Assembly (NCBI RefSeq): GCF_017573505.1
Contig: NZ_JAGEOJ010000015.1
Span: 1-64,000 of the forward strand
Source of the DNA: Actinomadura barringtoniae
Lineage (GTDB): Bacteria; Actinomycetota; Actinomycetes; Streptosporangiales; Streptosporangiaceae
Reading direction: 5' to 3'
DNA: 64,000 nucleotides
Shown here: one piece after another, positions 32,636 through 41,537 of the stretch
Layout: every line of letters begins with the position of its first letter
Position numbering within the stretch: position 1 is the first letter of the stretch
Notes under the pieces: generated by a model
The model's input: only the letters and a program-made list of their open reading frames with translations
What the model was told of the DNA's origin: nothing
Database searches by the model: none
Position numbers and translations under genes: made by a program

Positions 32636-33606
32636 GGCCGTTCGCGTATGAGAGCGCGGTGACCGCGGACGAGGCGCTGGCGCTGCACCATGGCGAGGCG
32701 GCCTATCTGGGCGGCGGCACCAACCTGGTCGACCTGCTGCGGCTCGGCGTGGAGCGGCCCGCGCGGCTGATCGACGTCACGCGGCTGCCGTACGACCGGA
32801 TCGAGGACGACGGGCGCGGCGGGCTGGTCATCGGCGCGGCGGTGCGCAACAGCGACCTCGCCGCCGAGCCGGTCGTACGGGAGCGCTGGCCGGTCCTCGC
32901 GCAGGCCGTGCTGGCGGGCGCGTCCGGGCAGGTGCGCAACCAGGCGACGGTCGGCGGCAACCTGCTGCAGCGCACGCGCTGCTCCTACTTCCAGAACGTC
33001 GCCAAGCCGTGCAACAAGCGCGAGCCGGGGAGCGGCTGCCCGGCGGTCGAGGGCGAGCACCACAACCTCGCGATCCTCGGCCACACCGAGGCGTGCGTCG
33101 CCACCCACCCGTCCGACATGGCCGTGGCGCTGGCCGCCCTGGACGCGGCGGTCCGCATCCGCGGCCGCTCGGGTGAACGCGTCGTGCCGCTTCAGGACTT
33201 CTACCGGCTGCCCGGGAACGATCCGGCCCGCGACACGACGCTGGAGCCGGGCGAGCTCATCACGGCGGTCGAGGTGCCCGCGCTCGGCATGCCGTCCAGC
33301 TACCGCAAGGTGCGGGAGCGGGCGTCGTTCGCGTTCGCGCTGGTGTCGATCGCCGCCGCGCTGGACGTCGCCGACGGGGTCGTACGGGACTGCCGCCTGG
33401 CGCTCGGCGGCGTCGCGCACATGCCCTGGCGTGCGAGCCGCGCCGAAGACCTGCTGCGCGGCCTCCCCGCGACCGGAGAGAACTTCCGCCGCGCCGCCCA
33501 GGCCGAGCTGGAGGCCGCCCGCCCGCTGCGCGACAACGGCTTCAAGATCCCGCTGGCGACCAACCTGATCGTGGCCGCGCTGACCGATCTCGGGGAGGGA
33601 TCATGA
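32632..33606 (+). CDS. Molybdenum oxidoreductase, FAD subunit with [4Fe-4S] insert (PaoB/YagS-like)
   Basis: A 324-residue FAD-binding subunit. AAYLGGGTNLVDLL at about 22-35 and VRNQATVGGNLLQRTRC at about 102-118 bind FAD. The segment RCSYF...PCNKREPGSGC plus a later Cys in EACVATHPSD matches the extra [4Fe-4S] ligands that distinguish PaoB-type subunits from ordinary xanthine dehydrogenase FAD subunits. Electrons pass from the molybdenum subunit through the [2Fe-2S] subunit to FAD. ATGA overlaps join it to both neighbours. Confidence 0.9.
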   Translation: MRPFAYESAVTADEALALHHGEAAYLGGGTNLVDLLRLGVERPARLIDVTRLPYDRIEDDGRGGLVIGAAVRNSDLAAEPVVRERWPVLAQAVLAGASGQVRNQATVGGNLLQRTRCSYFQNVAKPCNKREPGSGCPAVEGEHHNLAILGHTEACVATHPSDMAVALAALDAAVRIRGRSGERVVPLQDFYRLPGNDPARDTTLEPGELITAVEVPALGMPSSYRKVRERASFAFALVSIAAALDVADGVVRDCRLALGGVAHMPWRASRAEDLLRGLPATGENFRRAAQAELEAARPLRDNGFKIPLATNLIVAALTDLGEGS

Positions 33607-35642
33607 GGTCGATGAACCGGGTCGAGGGCCGCGACAAGGTCACCGGCAAGGCCCGCTACGCCGTCGAGTATCCGGTCGAGGGCGCCGCGTACGCCATGGC
33701 CGTGCAGGCGACCGTCGCCCGCGGCGAGGTCGAGTCCATCGGCGCCGACGAGGTCCTGGCCATGCCCGGCGTCCTCGCCGTTCTGTCGTGCGAGAACGCG
33801 CCCAAGCTCACGCCTGTCCCCGACGGTGAGCTGGCCGTCTTCCAGTCTCGTACGGTCTCCTACCGGGGCCAGCTGGTCGCCGCCGTGGTGGCCGAGACGC
33901 TGGACATCGCGCGCGAGGCCGCCGCCCGGCTGGAGATCCGCTACCGGGCCGAGCCGCCCGACCTGCGCATGACGGCCGACCACCCGGGCCTGTACGACCC
34001 CGGCAAGGTCAACCCGGCCTTCCCGTCCGACACCGGGCGCGGCGACCCGGACACCGCGTTCGGCCAGGCGGGCGTGCAGATCGACGAGACCTACACGACG
34101 CCCGCCGAGCACAACAACCCGATGGAGCCGCACGCCACGATCGCGTCCTGGCAGGGCGACGTGCTCACCCTCCACGACTCCAACCAGGGCGTCTCGGCCG
34201 TCCGCGACACCCTCGCGAAGATCTTCGACCTGGACGCGTCGAACGTGCGCGTCATCTCGCCGCACGTCGGCGGCGGCTTCGGCTCCAAGGGGACGCCGCG
34301 CCCGAACGCCGTCCTCACCGCGATGCTGGCGCGCGCCGCCGGACGCCCGGTCAAGCTGGCGCTCACCCGCCAGCAGATGTTCGCGCTGACCGGCTACCGC
34401 ACGCCGACGATCCAGCGGCTGCGGCTCGGGGCGGACGCCACCGGCCGGCTCACCTCGATCTCGCACGACGTCGTCGAGCAGACGTCGATGGTCCGCGAGT
34501 TCGCCGAGCAGACCGCGACGCCGACCCGGGTGATGTACCAGGCCCCGAACCGCCGGACGGCGCACCGCCTGTTGCGGCTGAACGTTCCGTCGCCGTCGTG
34601 GATGCGGGCTCCGGGTGAGACGCCGGGCATGTGGGGCCTGGAGTCGGCGCTGGACGAGCTGGCCGTCGCCACCGGGGTCGATCCGGTCGAGCTGCGCATC
34701 CTGAACGAGCCTGAGCAGGATCCCGAGCGCGACATCCCGTTCAGCTCACGCAACCTGGTCGCCTGCCTGCGCGAGGGCGCGGCGCGTTTCGGCTGGGCCG
34801 GCCGCGATCCGGCGCCCGGTGTCCGGCGGCGGGGCCGCAAGCTGATCGGCACCGGCGTCGCGTCGGCCACCTACCCGGCCTACCGTTCGCCCAACAAGGC
34901 CATCGCCCGCCGCCATCCGGACGGCCGCTTCAGCGTCGAGATCGCCGCCGCCGACATCGGCACCGGCGCCCGCACCACGCTCACGCTGATCGCCGCCGAG
35001 GCGCTGGGGACCGACCCGTCGAAGGTCTCGGTCGAGATCGGCGACAGCGAACTGCCCAAGGCTTCGCTGGCGGGCGGTTCGTCGGGCACGGCGGGCTGGG
35101 GTACGGCCGTTCACCGTGCCTGCGAGGCGCTGCGCTCGTCGCCCGCCGACGAGGCCTCGGCCGACACCACCGATGAGGTGAAGTCGCAGCAGAAGCTGTC
35201 GCGGCACGCGTTCGGCGCGCAGTTCTCCGAGGTCGAGGTCGACGTCGACACCGGCGAGGTCCGCGTCACCCGCATGCTCGGCGTCTTCGCGGCGGGCCGC
35301 ATCATCAACCCCAAGACGGCGCGTTCGCAGTTCATCGGCGGCATGACCATGGGGCTCGGCATGGCTCTGATGGAGGAGACCGTCCTCGACGAGGAGTTCG
35401 GCGACTTCCTCAACCACGACCTCGCGCAGTACCACGTGCCCGCGTGCGCCGACGTCCGCGACATCGACGCCGTGTGGATCGAGGAGGACGACCCGCACCT
35501 CAACCCGATGGGATCCAAAGGCATCGGTGAGATCGGCATCGTCGGGGCCGCCGCCTCGATCGCCAACGCCGTTCACCACGCCACCGGGATCCGCGTACGC
35601 GACCTGCCCATCACCCCGCCCCGCCTGCTCGACGCGTTCTGA
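33603..35642 (+). CDS. Molybdenum oxidoreductase, Mo-cofactor subunit (PaoC/YagR-like)
   Basis: A 679-residue large subunit of a xanthine dehydrogenase-family aldehyde oxidoreductase. It has EGRDKVTGKARYAVEY near the start, TTPAEHNNPMEPH, ISPHVGGGFGSKG (molybdopterin region), APGETPGMWGLESALDELA and, at the end, LNPMGSKGIGEIGIVG containing the catalytic Glu (GxGE). At 679 residues it is on the short side; the stretch after VHRACEALRSS (about residue 515) seems to lack some 20-30 residues compared with family members I recall. No maturation gene (XdhC/PaoD type) follows, so one must lie elsewhere. The substrate is probably an aromatic or heterocyclic aldehyde. Confidence 0.88.
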   Translation: MRSMNRVEGRDKVTGKARYAVEYPVEGAAYAMAVQATVARGEVESIGADEVLAMPGVLAVLSCENAPKLTPVPDGELAVFQSRTVSYRGQLVAAVVAETLDIAREAAARLEIRYRAEPPDLRMTADHPGLYDPGKVNPAFPSDTGRGDPDTAFGQAGVQIDETYTTPAEHNNPMEPHATIASWQGDVLTLHDSNQGVSAVRDTLAKIFDLDASNVRVISPHVGGGFGSKGTPRPNAVLTAMLARAAGRPVKLALTRQQMFALTGYRTPTIQRLRLGADATGRLTSISHDVVEQTSMVREFAEQTATPTRVMYQAPNRRTAHRLLRLNVPSPSWMRAPGETPGMWGLESALDELAVATGVDPVELRILNEPEQDPERDIPFSSRNLVACLREGAARFGWAGRDPAPGVRRRGRKLIGTGVASATYPAYRSPNKAIARRHPDGRFSVEIAAADIGTGARTTLTLIAAEALGTDPSKVSVEIGDSELPKASLAGGSSGTAGWGTAVHRACEALRSSPADEASADTTDEVKSQQKLSRHAFGAQFSEVEVDVDTGEVRVTRMLGVFAAGRIINPKTARSQFIGGMTMGLGMALMEETVLDEEFGDFLNHDLAQYHVPACADVRDIDAVWIEEDDPHLNPMGSKGIGEIGIVGAAASIANAVHHATGIRVRDLPITPPRLLDAF

Positions 35643-35690
35643 GCAGGCGGGGCGGAGCAGGCGGGGGTCGGGCATGGGCGAAGGGCTCGG

Positions 35691-37217
35691 TCAGCCGCCG
35701 ATGCCGGAGTCCTGCGCCGCAGTGACGATCGCCGCGGCGTCCTCCGGCAGCAGGTAGCCGCCGTCGACCGAGGTCTGCGCGGCGGTCTTCACCTTGGCCA
35801 CGTAGTCGTCGTGCGTCGGGTAGAGCTTGCTGAGAACGGGCTCGGCGTCGCGCGGGGAGGCCGGGTCGGACGGGTCGCCCGCGTCGTGCCGGTCCCACGC
35901 GTCGGCGTCGGCGTTCCACGGGTCACGGGCGCCGTACAGGCCGCAGAAGATGCCGCTGCCACTGGTGTCGCGCAGGCCGGTGAGCGTGCGGGTCGGAACG
36001 GCGACGTCCGGGAGCCGGATGCCCCCGGCGGCGAGGCCCGTGGCCGCGTCGCGCTTGCTGGTGTCGATCGCGCCGCCGCCCGCCGGGCGCGCACCGCCCT
36101 GCGCCCACGTGGTCAGATGGCGCAGCGCTGCGTTCATCGAATAGTGGCCCGGGCCGTCGTTGAACGGGGCGGACCCGGCCGCACAGTCCGGCGCGGGCGC
36201 GGCGTCACCCGCCGACTTCTGCACGGTCGGGTCGCCGATGTCGTACGCCCACTGGTCGCCGTGCGAGGTCCCGGTGAGCTCCCAGTGCACGACCGAGTCG
36301 GTGTCGGGCTGCCGGGCGGCGGACGCGAGCGGAACGTCGGTCTCGGTCAGCACGACGAACGTCGGCACGGGCAGGTCGGTCCGGATCTTGGAGGGGTTGG
36401 GCATGAACGCCGTGTCGATCAGGCTTCCGCTGATCGGCGCCCCGACCGCACTGTTGCTGTGGATCATGAGGCCGTCGTAGACCTTCGCGACGGGCTGGAC
36501 GGCGTTGGCGTAGGTGGTCATGAAGCCCGCCGACTGCGACTCCCCGTCCGCGAGCACGGTCTTGACCTGCAGCCCGGCCAGCGGGTCCGGCCCGTTCGGG
36601 CTCCGCAGCGCTCGCCCGGCCTGGGTGAAGATGTCGTAGGCGAACGCGTCGCCGGGATGCAGCAGGCTCCCGTACCGGGCCGGATCCCAGCCCTTCAGCC
36701 CGTGGATCTGGCCGAGCCCGCCGTTCACCCCGACCGCCTGCGCTGAGACGCCGACCCACGCGTAGCCCTTGCGCAGCAGTTCCTCGCGCTGGAACCAGTA
36801 GTCGGGCGACAGTTCGATCTGTCCGCTGACGTTGAGCCACTCCACGACGACGGTCCCGTTGAACTTGGCCGGATCGCTGGGCCGCCGTACGAGGATGCGG
36901 GTCTTGTAGGGCGCCCGAACGGTGGGGATGACGGGCCAGCGGCCGTCCGATCCCCAGAGGCCGAGCTTGGCGTAGGCGGTCGCGGTGCCGCCGATGAAGT
37001 ACTCGTTCTCGCTGTATCCCAGCGACTTCAGATCCTCGGCCGCCGCAAGGAACGGGAACCCATGGCCACCGGCCGAGGGAGTCGTGATCACCGGGTCGGC
37101 TGCGGCGGGAGCGGTGGTCGCTGCGGCGGCGTGAACGGGAGCGACGGTCATGAACCCGGCGAGCGCACCGACGGCCAGCGCTACGGCACCGGCCCGCAAT
37201 CGGACGAACGAACGCAC
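35691..37217 (-). CDS. Exported alpha/beta-hydrolase domain protein
   Basis: A 508-residue exported protein of the large alpha/beta-hydrolase group found in actinobacteria (I recall it as Abhydrolase_10/PF20091). The GTG at 37217 has GGAGG 5 bases upstream, whereas the ATG at 37229 overlaps that site. The signal peptide ends near VHA-AAATT. GTVVVEWLNVSGQIELSPDYWF is a strong family signature. The nucleophile is probably the Ser of DGESQSAGF, with ETDVP and TSHGDQW providing acid and histidine candidates. Substrates of this group are mostly unknown. It is divergent from the ABC transporter genes. Confidence 0.82.
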   Translation of the reverse strand: MRSFVRLRAGAVALAVGALAGFMTVAPVHAAAATTAPAAADPVITTPSAGGHGFPFLAAAEDLKSLGYSENEYFIGGTATAYAKLGLWGSDGRWPVIPTVRAPYKTRILVRRPSDPAKFNGTVVVEWLNVSGQIELSPDYWFQREELLRKGYAWVGVSAQAVGVNGGLGQIHGLKGWDPARYGSLLHPGDAFAYDIFTQAGRALRSPNGPDPLAGLQVKTVLADGESQSAGFMTTYANAVQPVAKVYDGLMIHSNSAVGAPISGSLIDTAFMPNPSKIRTDLPVPTFVVLTETDVPLASAARQPDTDSVVHWELTGTSHGDQWAYDIGDPTVQKSAGDAAPAPDCAAGSAPFNDGPGHYSMNAALRHLTTWAQGGARPAGGGAIDTSKRDAATGLAAGGIRLPDVAVPTRTLTGLRDTSGSGIFCGLYGARDPWNADADAWDRHDAGDPSDPASPRDAEPVLSKLYPTHDDYVAKVKTAAQTSVDGGYLLPEDAAAIVTAAQDSGIGG

Positions 37218-37333
37218 GGTCACCTCCATGAACGGGAGTCAGGGAGGCTCAGTGTCGATCGGCCCCCGCGTCCGCGAATCGGCGAAATCACCCGCCATCA
37301 CGCGCGAGCCCCGGGACCCCCCGCCGTCGCCTG

Positions 37334-37387
37334 GCGACGCCCGCCTTCGCGCGCAGCGCCCGCGATTCCCGCGACGCCCGCCTTCGC
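37334..37387. repeat. 17-bp direct repeat in the divergent spacer
   Basis: GCGACGCCCGCCTTCGC occurs exactly at 37334-37350 and 37371-37387, 37 bases start to start, in the 290-base gap between the hydrolase and ABC genes. It might be a pair of regulator sites spaced about 3.5 helical turns apart. Confidence 0.5.
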
Positions 37388-37441
37388 ATGGCAGCTCCCG
37401 CCATCGACTTTCGTCAGGGGTAGGACCTGGCGTTCGCACAC

Positions 37442-37470
37442 TGTGTCGCGGGGCCCTCGCTTCCTAGCGT
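37442..37470 (+). promoter_or_regulatory. Predicted promoter of the ABC transporter operon
   Basis: TGTGTC (37442-37447) and TAGCGT (37465-37470), 17 bases apart, fit a weak actinobacterial housekeeping promoter about 40 bases before the ATG at 37508. Confidence 0.4.
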
Positions 37471-37507
37471 CGAGATCGACACCAGGAGAAGGGCCGGAGA
37501 GACGCTG

Positions 37508-38422
37508 ATGATCACATTGCGGGGACTGACGAAGCGTTACGGGGACAAGGTCGCGGTCGACGGCCTCACCCTGGAGATCGCGCCGGGCAAGGTGACGGGA
37601 TTCCTGGGGCCGAACGGGGCCGGCAAATCGACCACGATGCGCATGATCCTGGGCCTGGACCGCCCGACCGCCGGGACCGCGCTCATAGGCGGCCGCGCCT
37701 ACGCGTCCCTCCGGCATCCGCTCCGCGAGGTCGGCGCGCTCCTGGACGCCAAGGCCGTTCACCCAGGCCGCCCGGCCCGCGCCCACCTGCTGGCCATGGC
37801 TCGCAGCAACGGCATCCCGACGACCCGCGTGGACGACGTCCTGGAGACCGTCGGCCTGACCCAGGTGGCCCGCAAGCGAGCAGGCTCGTTCTCCCTCGGC
37901 ATGGGGCAGCGGCTGGGCATCGCGGGCGCGCTGCTGGGCGATCCGCAGGTGCTGATGTTCGACGAGCCGGTGAACGGCCTGGACCCCGACGGCGTTCTCT
38001 GGGTGCGCCGCCTCATGAGGTCGCTCGCCGCCGAGGGCCGCACCGTCTTCGTGTCCAGCCACCTGATGAGCGAGATGCAGCTGACCGCCGACCGCCTCGT
38101 CGTCATCGGCAAGGGCCGCCTGCTGGCCGACGCGCCCGTCGCCGAGGTCATCTCGTCCAGCTCACGCAACGCCGTACGCGTACGCACCCCGCAGCCGGAT
38201 GCCCTGATCAAGCACCTGTCCGCCGAGGCGGGACCACCCCACCTGACCCCCACCGGCCAGGACGAGCTGATGATCTCCGGCCTGCCGATCGAACGCATCG
38301 GGTCGCTGTGCTTCGAGCACGGCATCCCCCTCTACGAACTGAGCCCGCAGCAGGCGTCCCTGGAAGAGGCCTACATGGAGTTGACCGGAGCGAGCGTCGA
38401 GTACGAGGCGGGAGTCCGATGA
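37508..38422 (+). CDS. ABC transporter ATP-binding protein (DrrA-like)
   Basis: A 304-residue ATPase. Walker A is GPNGAGKST at about 35-43, the ABC signature FSLGMGQRLGIAGAL near 129-143, Walker B VLMFDEPVNGLDPDG at about 153-167, and the switch His in VFVSSHLMSEMQ. Its C-terminal part is a regulatory domain of the drug/bacitracin-export type. It drives the permease encoded next, whose ATG overlaps its stop. GGAG lies 9 bases before the ATG. The pair probably exports a lipid-like drug or antibiotic; the substrate is unknown. Confidence 0.92.
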   Translation: MITLRGLTKRYGDKVAVDGLTLEIAPGKVTGFLGPNGAGKSTTMRMILGLDRPTAGTALIGGRAYASLRHPLREVGALLDAKAVHPGRPARAHLLAMARSNGIPTTRVDDVLETVGLTQVARKRAGSFSLGMGQRLGIAGALLGDPQVLMFDEPVNGLDPDGVLWVRRLMRSLAAEGRTVFVSSHLMSEMQLTADRLVVIGKGRLLADAPVAEVISSSSRNAVRVRTPQPDALIKHLSAEAGPPHLTPTGQDELMISGLPIERIGSLCFEHGIPLYELSPQQASLEEAYMELTGASVEYEAGVR

Positions 38423-39174
38423 GGAACGCGATCGCCTCCGAGTGGACGAAGATCTGGTCGCTCCGATCGACCTGGTGGACGCTCCTGGCCGCGCTCGGCC
38501 TGATGGGCCTGATGAGCGCCGTCCTGGCGACCTCGACGGCCGCCAACAACGACAGCGGCGACCCCGCCCTCCATCAGGGCGTCGTCCAGGACAGCGACAT
38601 GGCGATCGGCGCGATCGACCTGGTCCAGTTCGTGCTGATCACCCTGGCGATCCTGATGATCACGAGCGAGTACGCGACCGGGAGCATCCGGACCACCCTC
38701 CAGTGGGTGCCCGTCCGCGCCCGCATGCTGGCCGCCAAGGCCACCGTCGCGACCGCCGTGATCCTGCCCGCCGGACTGATCCTCGGAACGATCGGCACCG
38801 CCGTGTCCGACCCCCTCCTCGCCCACTGGGGCCGCTTCTCCCCCGCCCAGGCCACCGCCGACGTCGCCGCGATCGGCGTCTACCTGGCCCTGATCAGCGT
38901 CTTCATCCTGAGCGTCGGCGCCATGCTCCGCAGTACGGCCGGGACCCTCACCACCGCGTTCCTGTTCCTGATGGCCCTCCCGATGCTGCTGGCCAACAGC
39001 AAGATGGGCCTCCTCAAGCACATCGCGGACGCCCTCCCGTCCACCGCAGGACGCCACTTCATGTCCGGCGACGCGACCCCCTACCCGCCCACGATCGGCC
39101 TCCTGATCATGGTCGGCTGGGCGACCGCCGCAGCCGCCCTCGCCACGTACCTCCTACGCCACCGCGACGCCTGA
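38419..39174 (+). CDS. ABC transporter permease (ABC-2 type)
   Basis: A 251-residue membrane protein with six predicted spans. The start MRNAIASEWTKIWSLRSTWWTLL is typical of actinobacterial ABC-2 permeases paired with DrrA-like ATPases. ITSEYATGSIRTTLQWVPVR is the coupling-loop region after span two. GGGAG precedes the ATG, and the overlap with the ATPase gene indicates coupled translation. A terminator-like hairpin lies 15 bases after the stop. Confidence 0.9.
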   Translation: MRNAIASEWTKIWSLRSTWWTLLAALGLMGLMSAVLATSTAANNDSGDPALHQGVVQDSDMAIGAIDLVQFVLITLAILMITSEYATGSIRTTLQWVPVRARMLAAKATVATAVILPAGLILGTIGTAVSDPLLAHWGRFSPAQATADVAAIGVYLALISVFILSVGAMLRSTAGTLTTAFLFLMALPMLLANSKMGLLKHIADALPSTAGRHFMSGDATPYPPTIGLLIMVGWATAAAALATYLLRHRDA

Positions 39175-39188
39175 CCGCCGGACCGCGA

Positions 39189-39228
39189 CGCCTGACCACC
39201 TCGCATCACGATCCCCGGCGGTCAGGCG
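39189..39228. terminator. Bidirectional terminator hairpin
   Basis: CGCCTGACC (39189-39197) pairs with GGTCAGGCG (39220-39228) between the convergent permease and propeller genes. The stem repeats part of the permease gene's 3' end. Confidence 0.5.
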
Positions 39229-39247
39229 CTGCGGCTCTAGTGATGGG

Positions 39248-40366
39248 TCAGGCGAAGCGTTCGATGAAGGGGATGGTGCCCTGGTCGGCGGTGCCGACGG
39301 CCAGGACCTGCCCGGTGCGGCCGAGCGGGGCGAGGTCGTACGCCTCGACCCACGAGTCGGCGCCGGCCCGCGGCCGGCCGCTCACCGTGGACCACGCCGA
39401 GCCGTCCCAGTTGAGGTAGGAGGCACGGCCCTTGGGCGTATTGCCCGTGGTGTCGCCGAGCTGCGGGATCCACACGCCGCCGTGCCCGTCCGGCGCCAGC
39501 GAGCCGTAGTACGCGTTGGGCAGGAAGCCGGTGCGCGGCACCTGGGCGACGCGCGTCCAGGCCGTGCCGTCCCAGTGCCAGAGGTACTGGGAGCCGCCGC
39601 CCGCGCCGACGTAGGCCCAGACGTCCGTGGACGACAGCGGAAGGATGTCGAACCCCTCGATGTAGCTGGGGACGAGGTCGGAGGGCATGTCGTACCGCTG
39701 CCAGGTGCGCCCGTTCCACCGCAGCGTGAACACCGGGCCGTAGTCGCCCGCCGAACGGTCCTTCCCTGCGATCCAGATGTCGGCGGCCGACCGCGCGGCG
39801 ATGGCGTTCACGGCTGATGTGGCGGGGACCGGCACGTTCTTGGGCACCCAGGCCCCTCGCTCGAACCGCATCACGACCGCCGCGTCGTTCTGGAAGACCG
39901 ACGACCAGGCCGTGCCGCCGGGCACGGCGCCCAGGGCGGGGATGCCGCCCTGATCGCTGGACGGGAAGGCCACCGATCTCCACGACCGGCCGTTCCAGTA
40001 CAGCGACTGCGGCGCTCCCGTGGTCAGCGCCATGCCGGTGACCCAGGCCGCGGCGGGCGACGCGGCGGCCATCTTGCTGAACCAGTTCCACTGCATCGCC
40101 GGCGCGGGCTCCTGCCGCCATCTCGCACCGTTCCAGTGGAGCACCGACGTGACGTCCTTCTGGTTCCAGGAGTACTGGCCGAACACGAACGCGGTCCGCG
40201 GCGTCGGCGCGGCGACCGCCCACAGATGAGGCGGGGTGCCGTCGGGAACGGGCACGTCCTGCCACGTCCCCGAGGGCGAGGCGGCCCGTGCGGTGCCGCC
40301 TCCGATGATCGCGGCGGCTCCGGCTCCGAGGCCGACCGCCAGTACCTGGCGTCTGGAAGGGTGCAT
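39248..40366 (-). CDS. Tat-exported beta-propeller-like protein
   Basis: A 372-residue protein. The ATG at 40366 begins MHPSRRQVLAVGLGAGAAAI, a twin-arginine signal (SRRxxL) with cleavage near ARA. The mature part consists of repeated units of about 45-50 residues, each with a W-x-G-x-x-W strand turn: LHWNGARWRQEP, LYWNGRSWRSV, LRWNGRTWQRY, WHWDGTAWTRV, YLNWDGSAWSTV. That indicates a five- to seven-bladed propeller, as in secreted proteins that bind glycans or proteins. No enzyme motif is seen. GAGGGAG is 10 bases upstream of the start. Confidence 0.8.
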   Translation of the reverse strand: MHPSRRQVLAVGLGAGAAAIIGGGTARAASPSGTWQDVPVPDGTPPHLWAVAAPTPRTAFVFGQYSWNQKDVTSVLHWNGARWRQEPAPAMQWNWFSKMAAASPAAAWVTGMALTTGAPQSLYWNGRSWRSVAFPSSDQGGIPALGAVPGGTAWSSVFQNDAAVVMRFERGAWVPKNVPVPATSAVNAIAARSAADIWIAGKDRSAGDYGPVFTLRWNGRTWQRYDMPSDLVPSYIEGFDILPLSSTDVWAYVGAGGGSQYLWHWDGTAWTRVAQVPRTGFLPNAYYGSLAPDGHGGVWIPQLGDTTGNTPKGRASYLNWDGSAWSTVSGRPRAGADSWVEAYDLAPLGRTGQVLAVGTADQGTIPFIERFA

Positions 40367-40509
40367 GACACGTTCTCCCTCGACAGAGATGATCGTGCCA
40401 CCAGATACTGGCATCAATGGTCAGTCAAGATCCACTCAGTCCCTCACAATTCGTGTGAATCCTTTGGCCACTCCAGGCCCTCTTATGAGGTGAGGGAAGG
40501 AGGTGGGAC

Positions 40510-41046
40510 GTGGCTGACCGTTCATGGGCCAGCGCGCAGCTCATCAGGTCCGCGCAGGCCGGTGATCGCGATTCGATCGCCGCCGTGCTCGACGGTGCTC
40601 ACGTGCATGTACGGCGCTTCGCCGAGCATCTGTGCGCGTCCCCGCAGGACGCCGAGGACGCCGCGCAGGAGGCGCTGATCATCCTCTACCGGAAGATCGG
40701 CACGCTGCGCGCGACCGGGGCGCTGGCCTCGTGGATGTTCCGCATCGTCCGGAACGAGTGCCTGCGCCGCGCCCGAGTGCTGGTCGAACGCCACGAGACC
40801 GAGCCCCTGGCGTCCTCCGCCGAGGACGAGGCGATCCGCCGCCTGGAGGCCGACCTGGTCGCGCACGCCATCCAGGACCTCCCGGAGGTGCAGCGCCGGG
40901 TGCTGATCATGCGGGACGTCCTGGGCTACCCGGGCCGTACGACGGCGGAGGCGCTCGGCCTGAGCACCGCCGCCATGAAGTCCAACCTGCACCGCGCCCG
41001 CAACACCCTCCGCACCAACCTGAACGCCCAGCCCCCCAAAGCCTGA
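40510..41046 (+). CDS. ECF-type RNA polymerase sigma factor
   Basis: A 178-residue sigma-70-family factor from the GTG at 40510, which has AGGAGG 7 bases upstream. Region 2 includes AEHLCASPQDAEDAAQEALIILYRKIGTLR and SWMFRIVRNECLRRAR. Region 4 includes LPEVQRRVLIMRDVLGYPGRTTAEALGLSTAAMKSNLHRARNTLR. No anti-sigma gene is adjacent. The next gene, 44 bases on, is a CxxC peroxiredoxin, suggesting a redox or peroxide-related regulon. An upstream TCACA-N5-TGTGA (40444-40458) could be a control site. Confidence 0.87.
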   Translation: MADRSWASAQLIRSAQAGDRDSIAAVLDGAHVHVRRFAEHLCASPQDAEDAAQEALIILYRKIGTLRATGALASWMFRIVRNECLRRARVLVERHETEPLASSAEDEAIRRLEADLVAHAIQDLPEVQRRVLIMRDVLGYPGRTTAEALGLSTAAMKSNLHRARNTLRTNLNAQPPKA

Positions 41047-41090
41047 CCACCAGGCCCGAACCATCACCCGAGTGAAAGGGGAAGTTCGTC

Positions 41091-41537
41091 ATGCTCGAAA
41101 TCGGCTCGTCCGCGCCCGACATCACGCTCGAGGACACCGAAGGCAAGACCGTCCGCCTGTCCGGCTACCAGGGCCAAGGACCCGTGCTGATCTACTTCAT
41201 GCGGTCGGCCACCTGCCCGGTCTGCAACAGGCACGTCCAGGACCTCGTCCGATCCGAGCTCGACGGCGTTCGCGTCCTCATCGCGGTCCCCGCCGACCGC
41301 CAAGAGGCGGCGCGGTGGAAGGCCAAGCGGCGGGTCCCGTTCACCGTCCTCGTGGGCCGCCCGCACGACGAGGTCGGCCTGGCCAGGAAGGTCTTCGGCT
41401 CGATGCAGCAGTCGGGCAGCATCCTGATCGACGCCCAGGGCATCGTCCGCCACGCCCACGGCGCCACCATGCCCACCGCCGGCTACGACAAGAAGGGCAT
41501 CACCGCAGCCGTCCAAGCCCTCCGAACCGGAGTCTGA
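41091..41537 (+). CDS. Peroxiredoxin of the AhpC/TSA (BCP-like) type
   Basis: A 148-residue thioredoxin-fold protein. IGSSAPDITLEDTEGKTVRLSGYQGQGPVLIYFMRSATCPVCNRHVQDL holds the active-site Cys in TCPVC. This is a CxxC arrangement instead of the usual PxxxTxxC of peroxiredoxins, so it may work as a thiol-disulfide reductase or resolve its own disulfide. The C-terminal half has GSILIDAQGIVRHAHGA. AGGGGAAG lies upstream of the ATG. It follows the ECF sigma gene and is probably cotranscribed with it. Confidence 0.85.
   Translation: MLEIGSSAPDITLEDTEGKTVRLSGYQGQGPVLIYFMRSATCPVCNRHVQDLVRSELDGVRVLIAVPADRQEAARWKAKRRVPFTVLVGRPHDEVGLARKVFGSMQQSGSILIDAQGIVRHAHGATMPTAGYDKKGITAAVQALRTGV

Noticed and set aside
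40444..40458. TCACA-N5-TGTGA as a CRP site
   Set aside because: CRP sites read TGTGA-N6-TCACA; order and spacing differ, so it was mentioned only as an inverted repeat.
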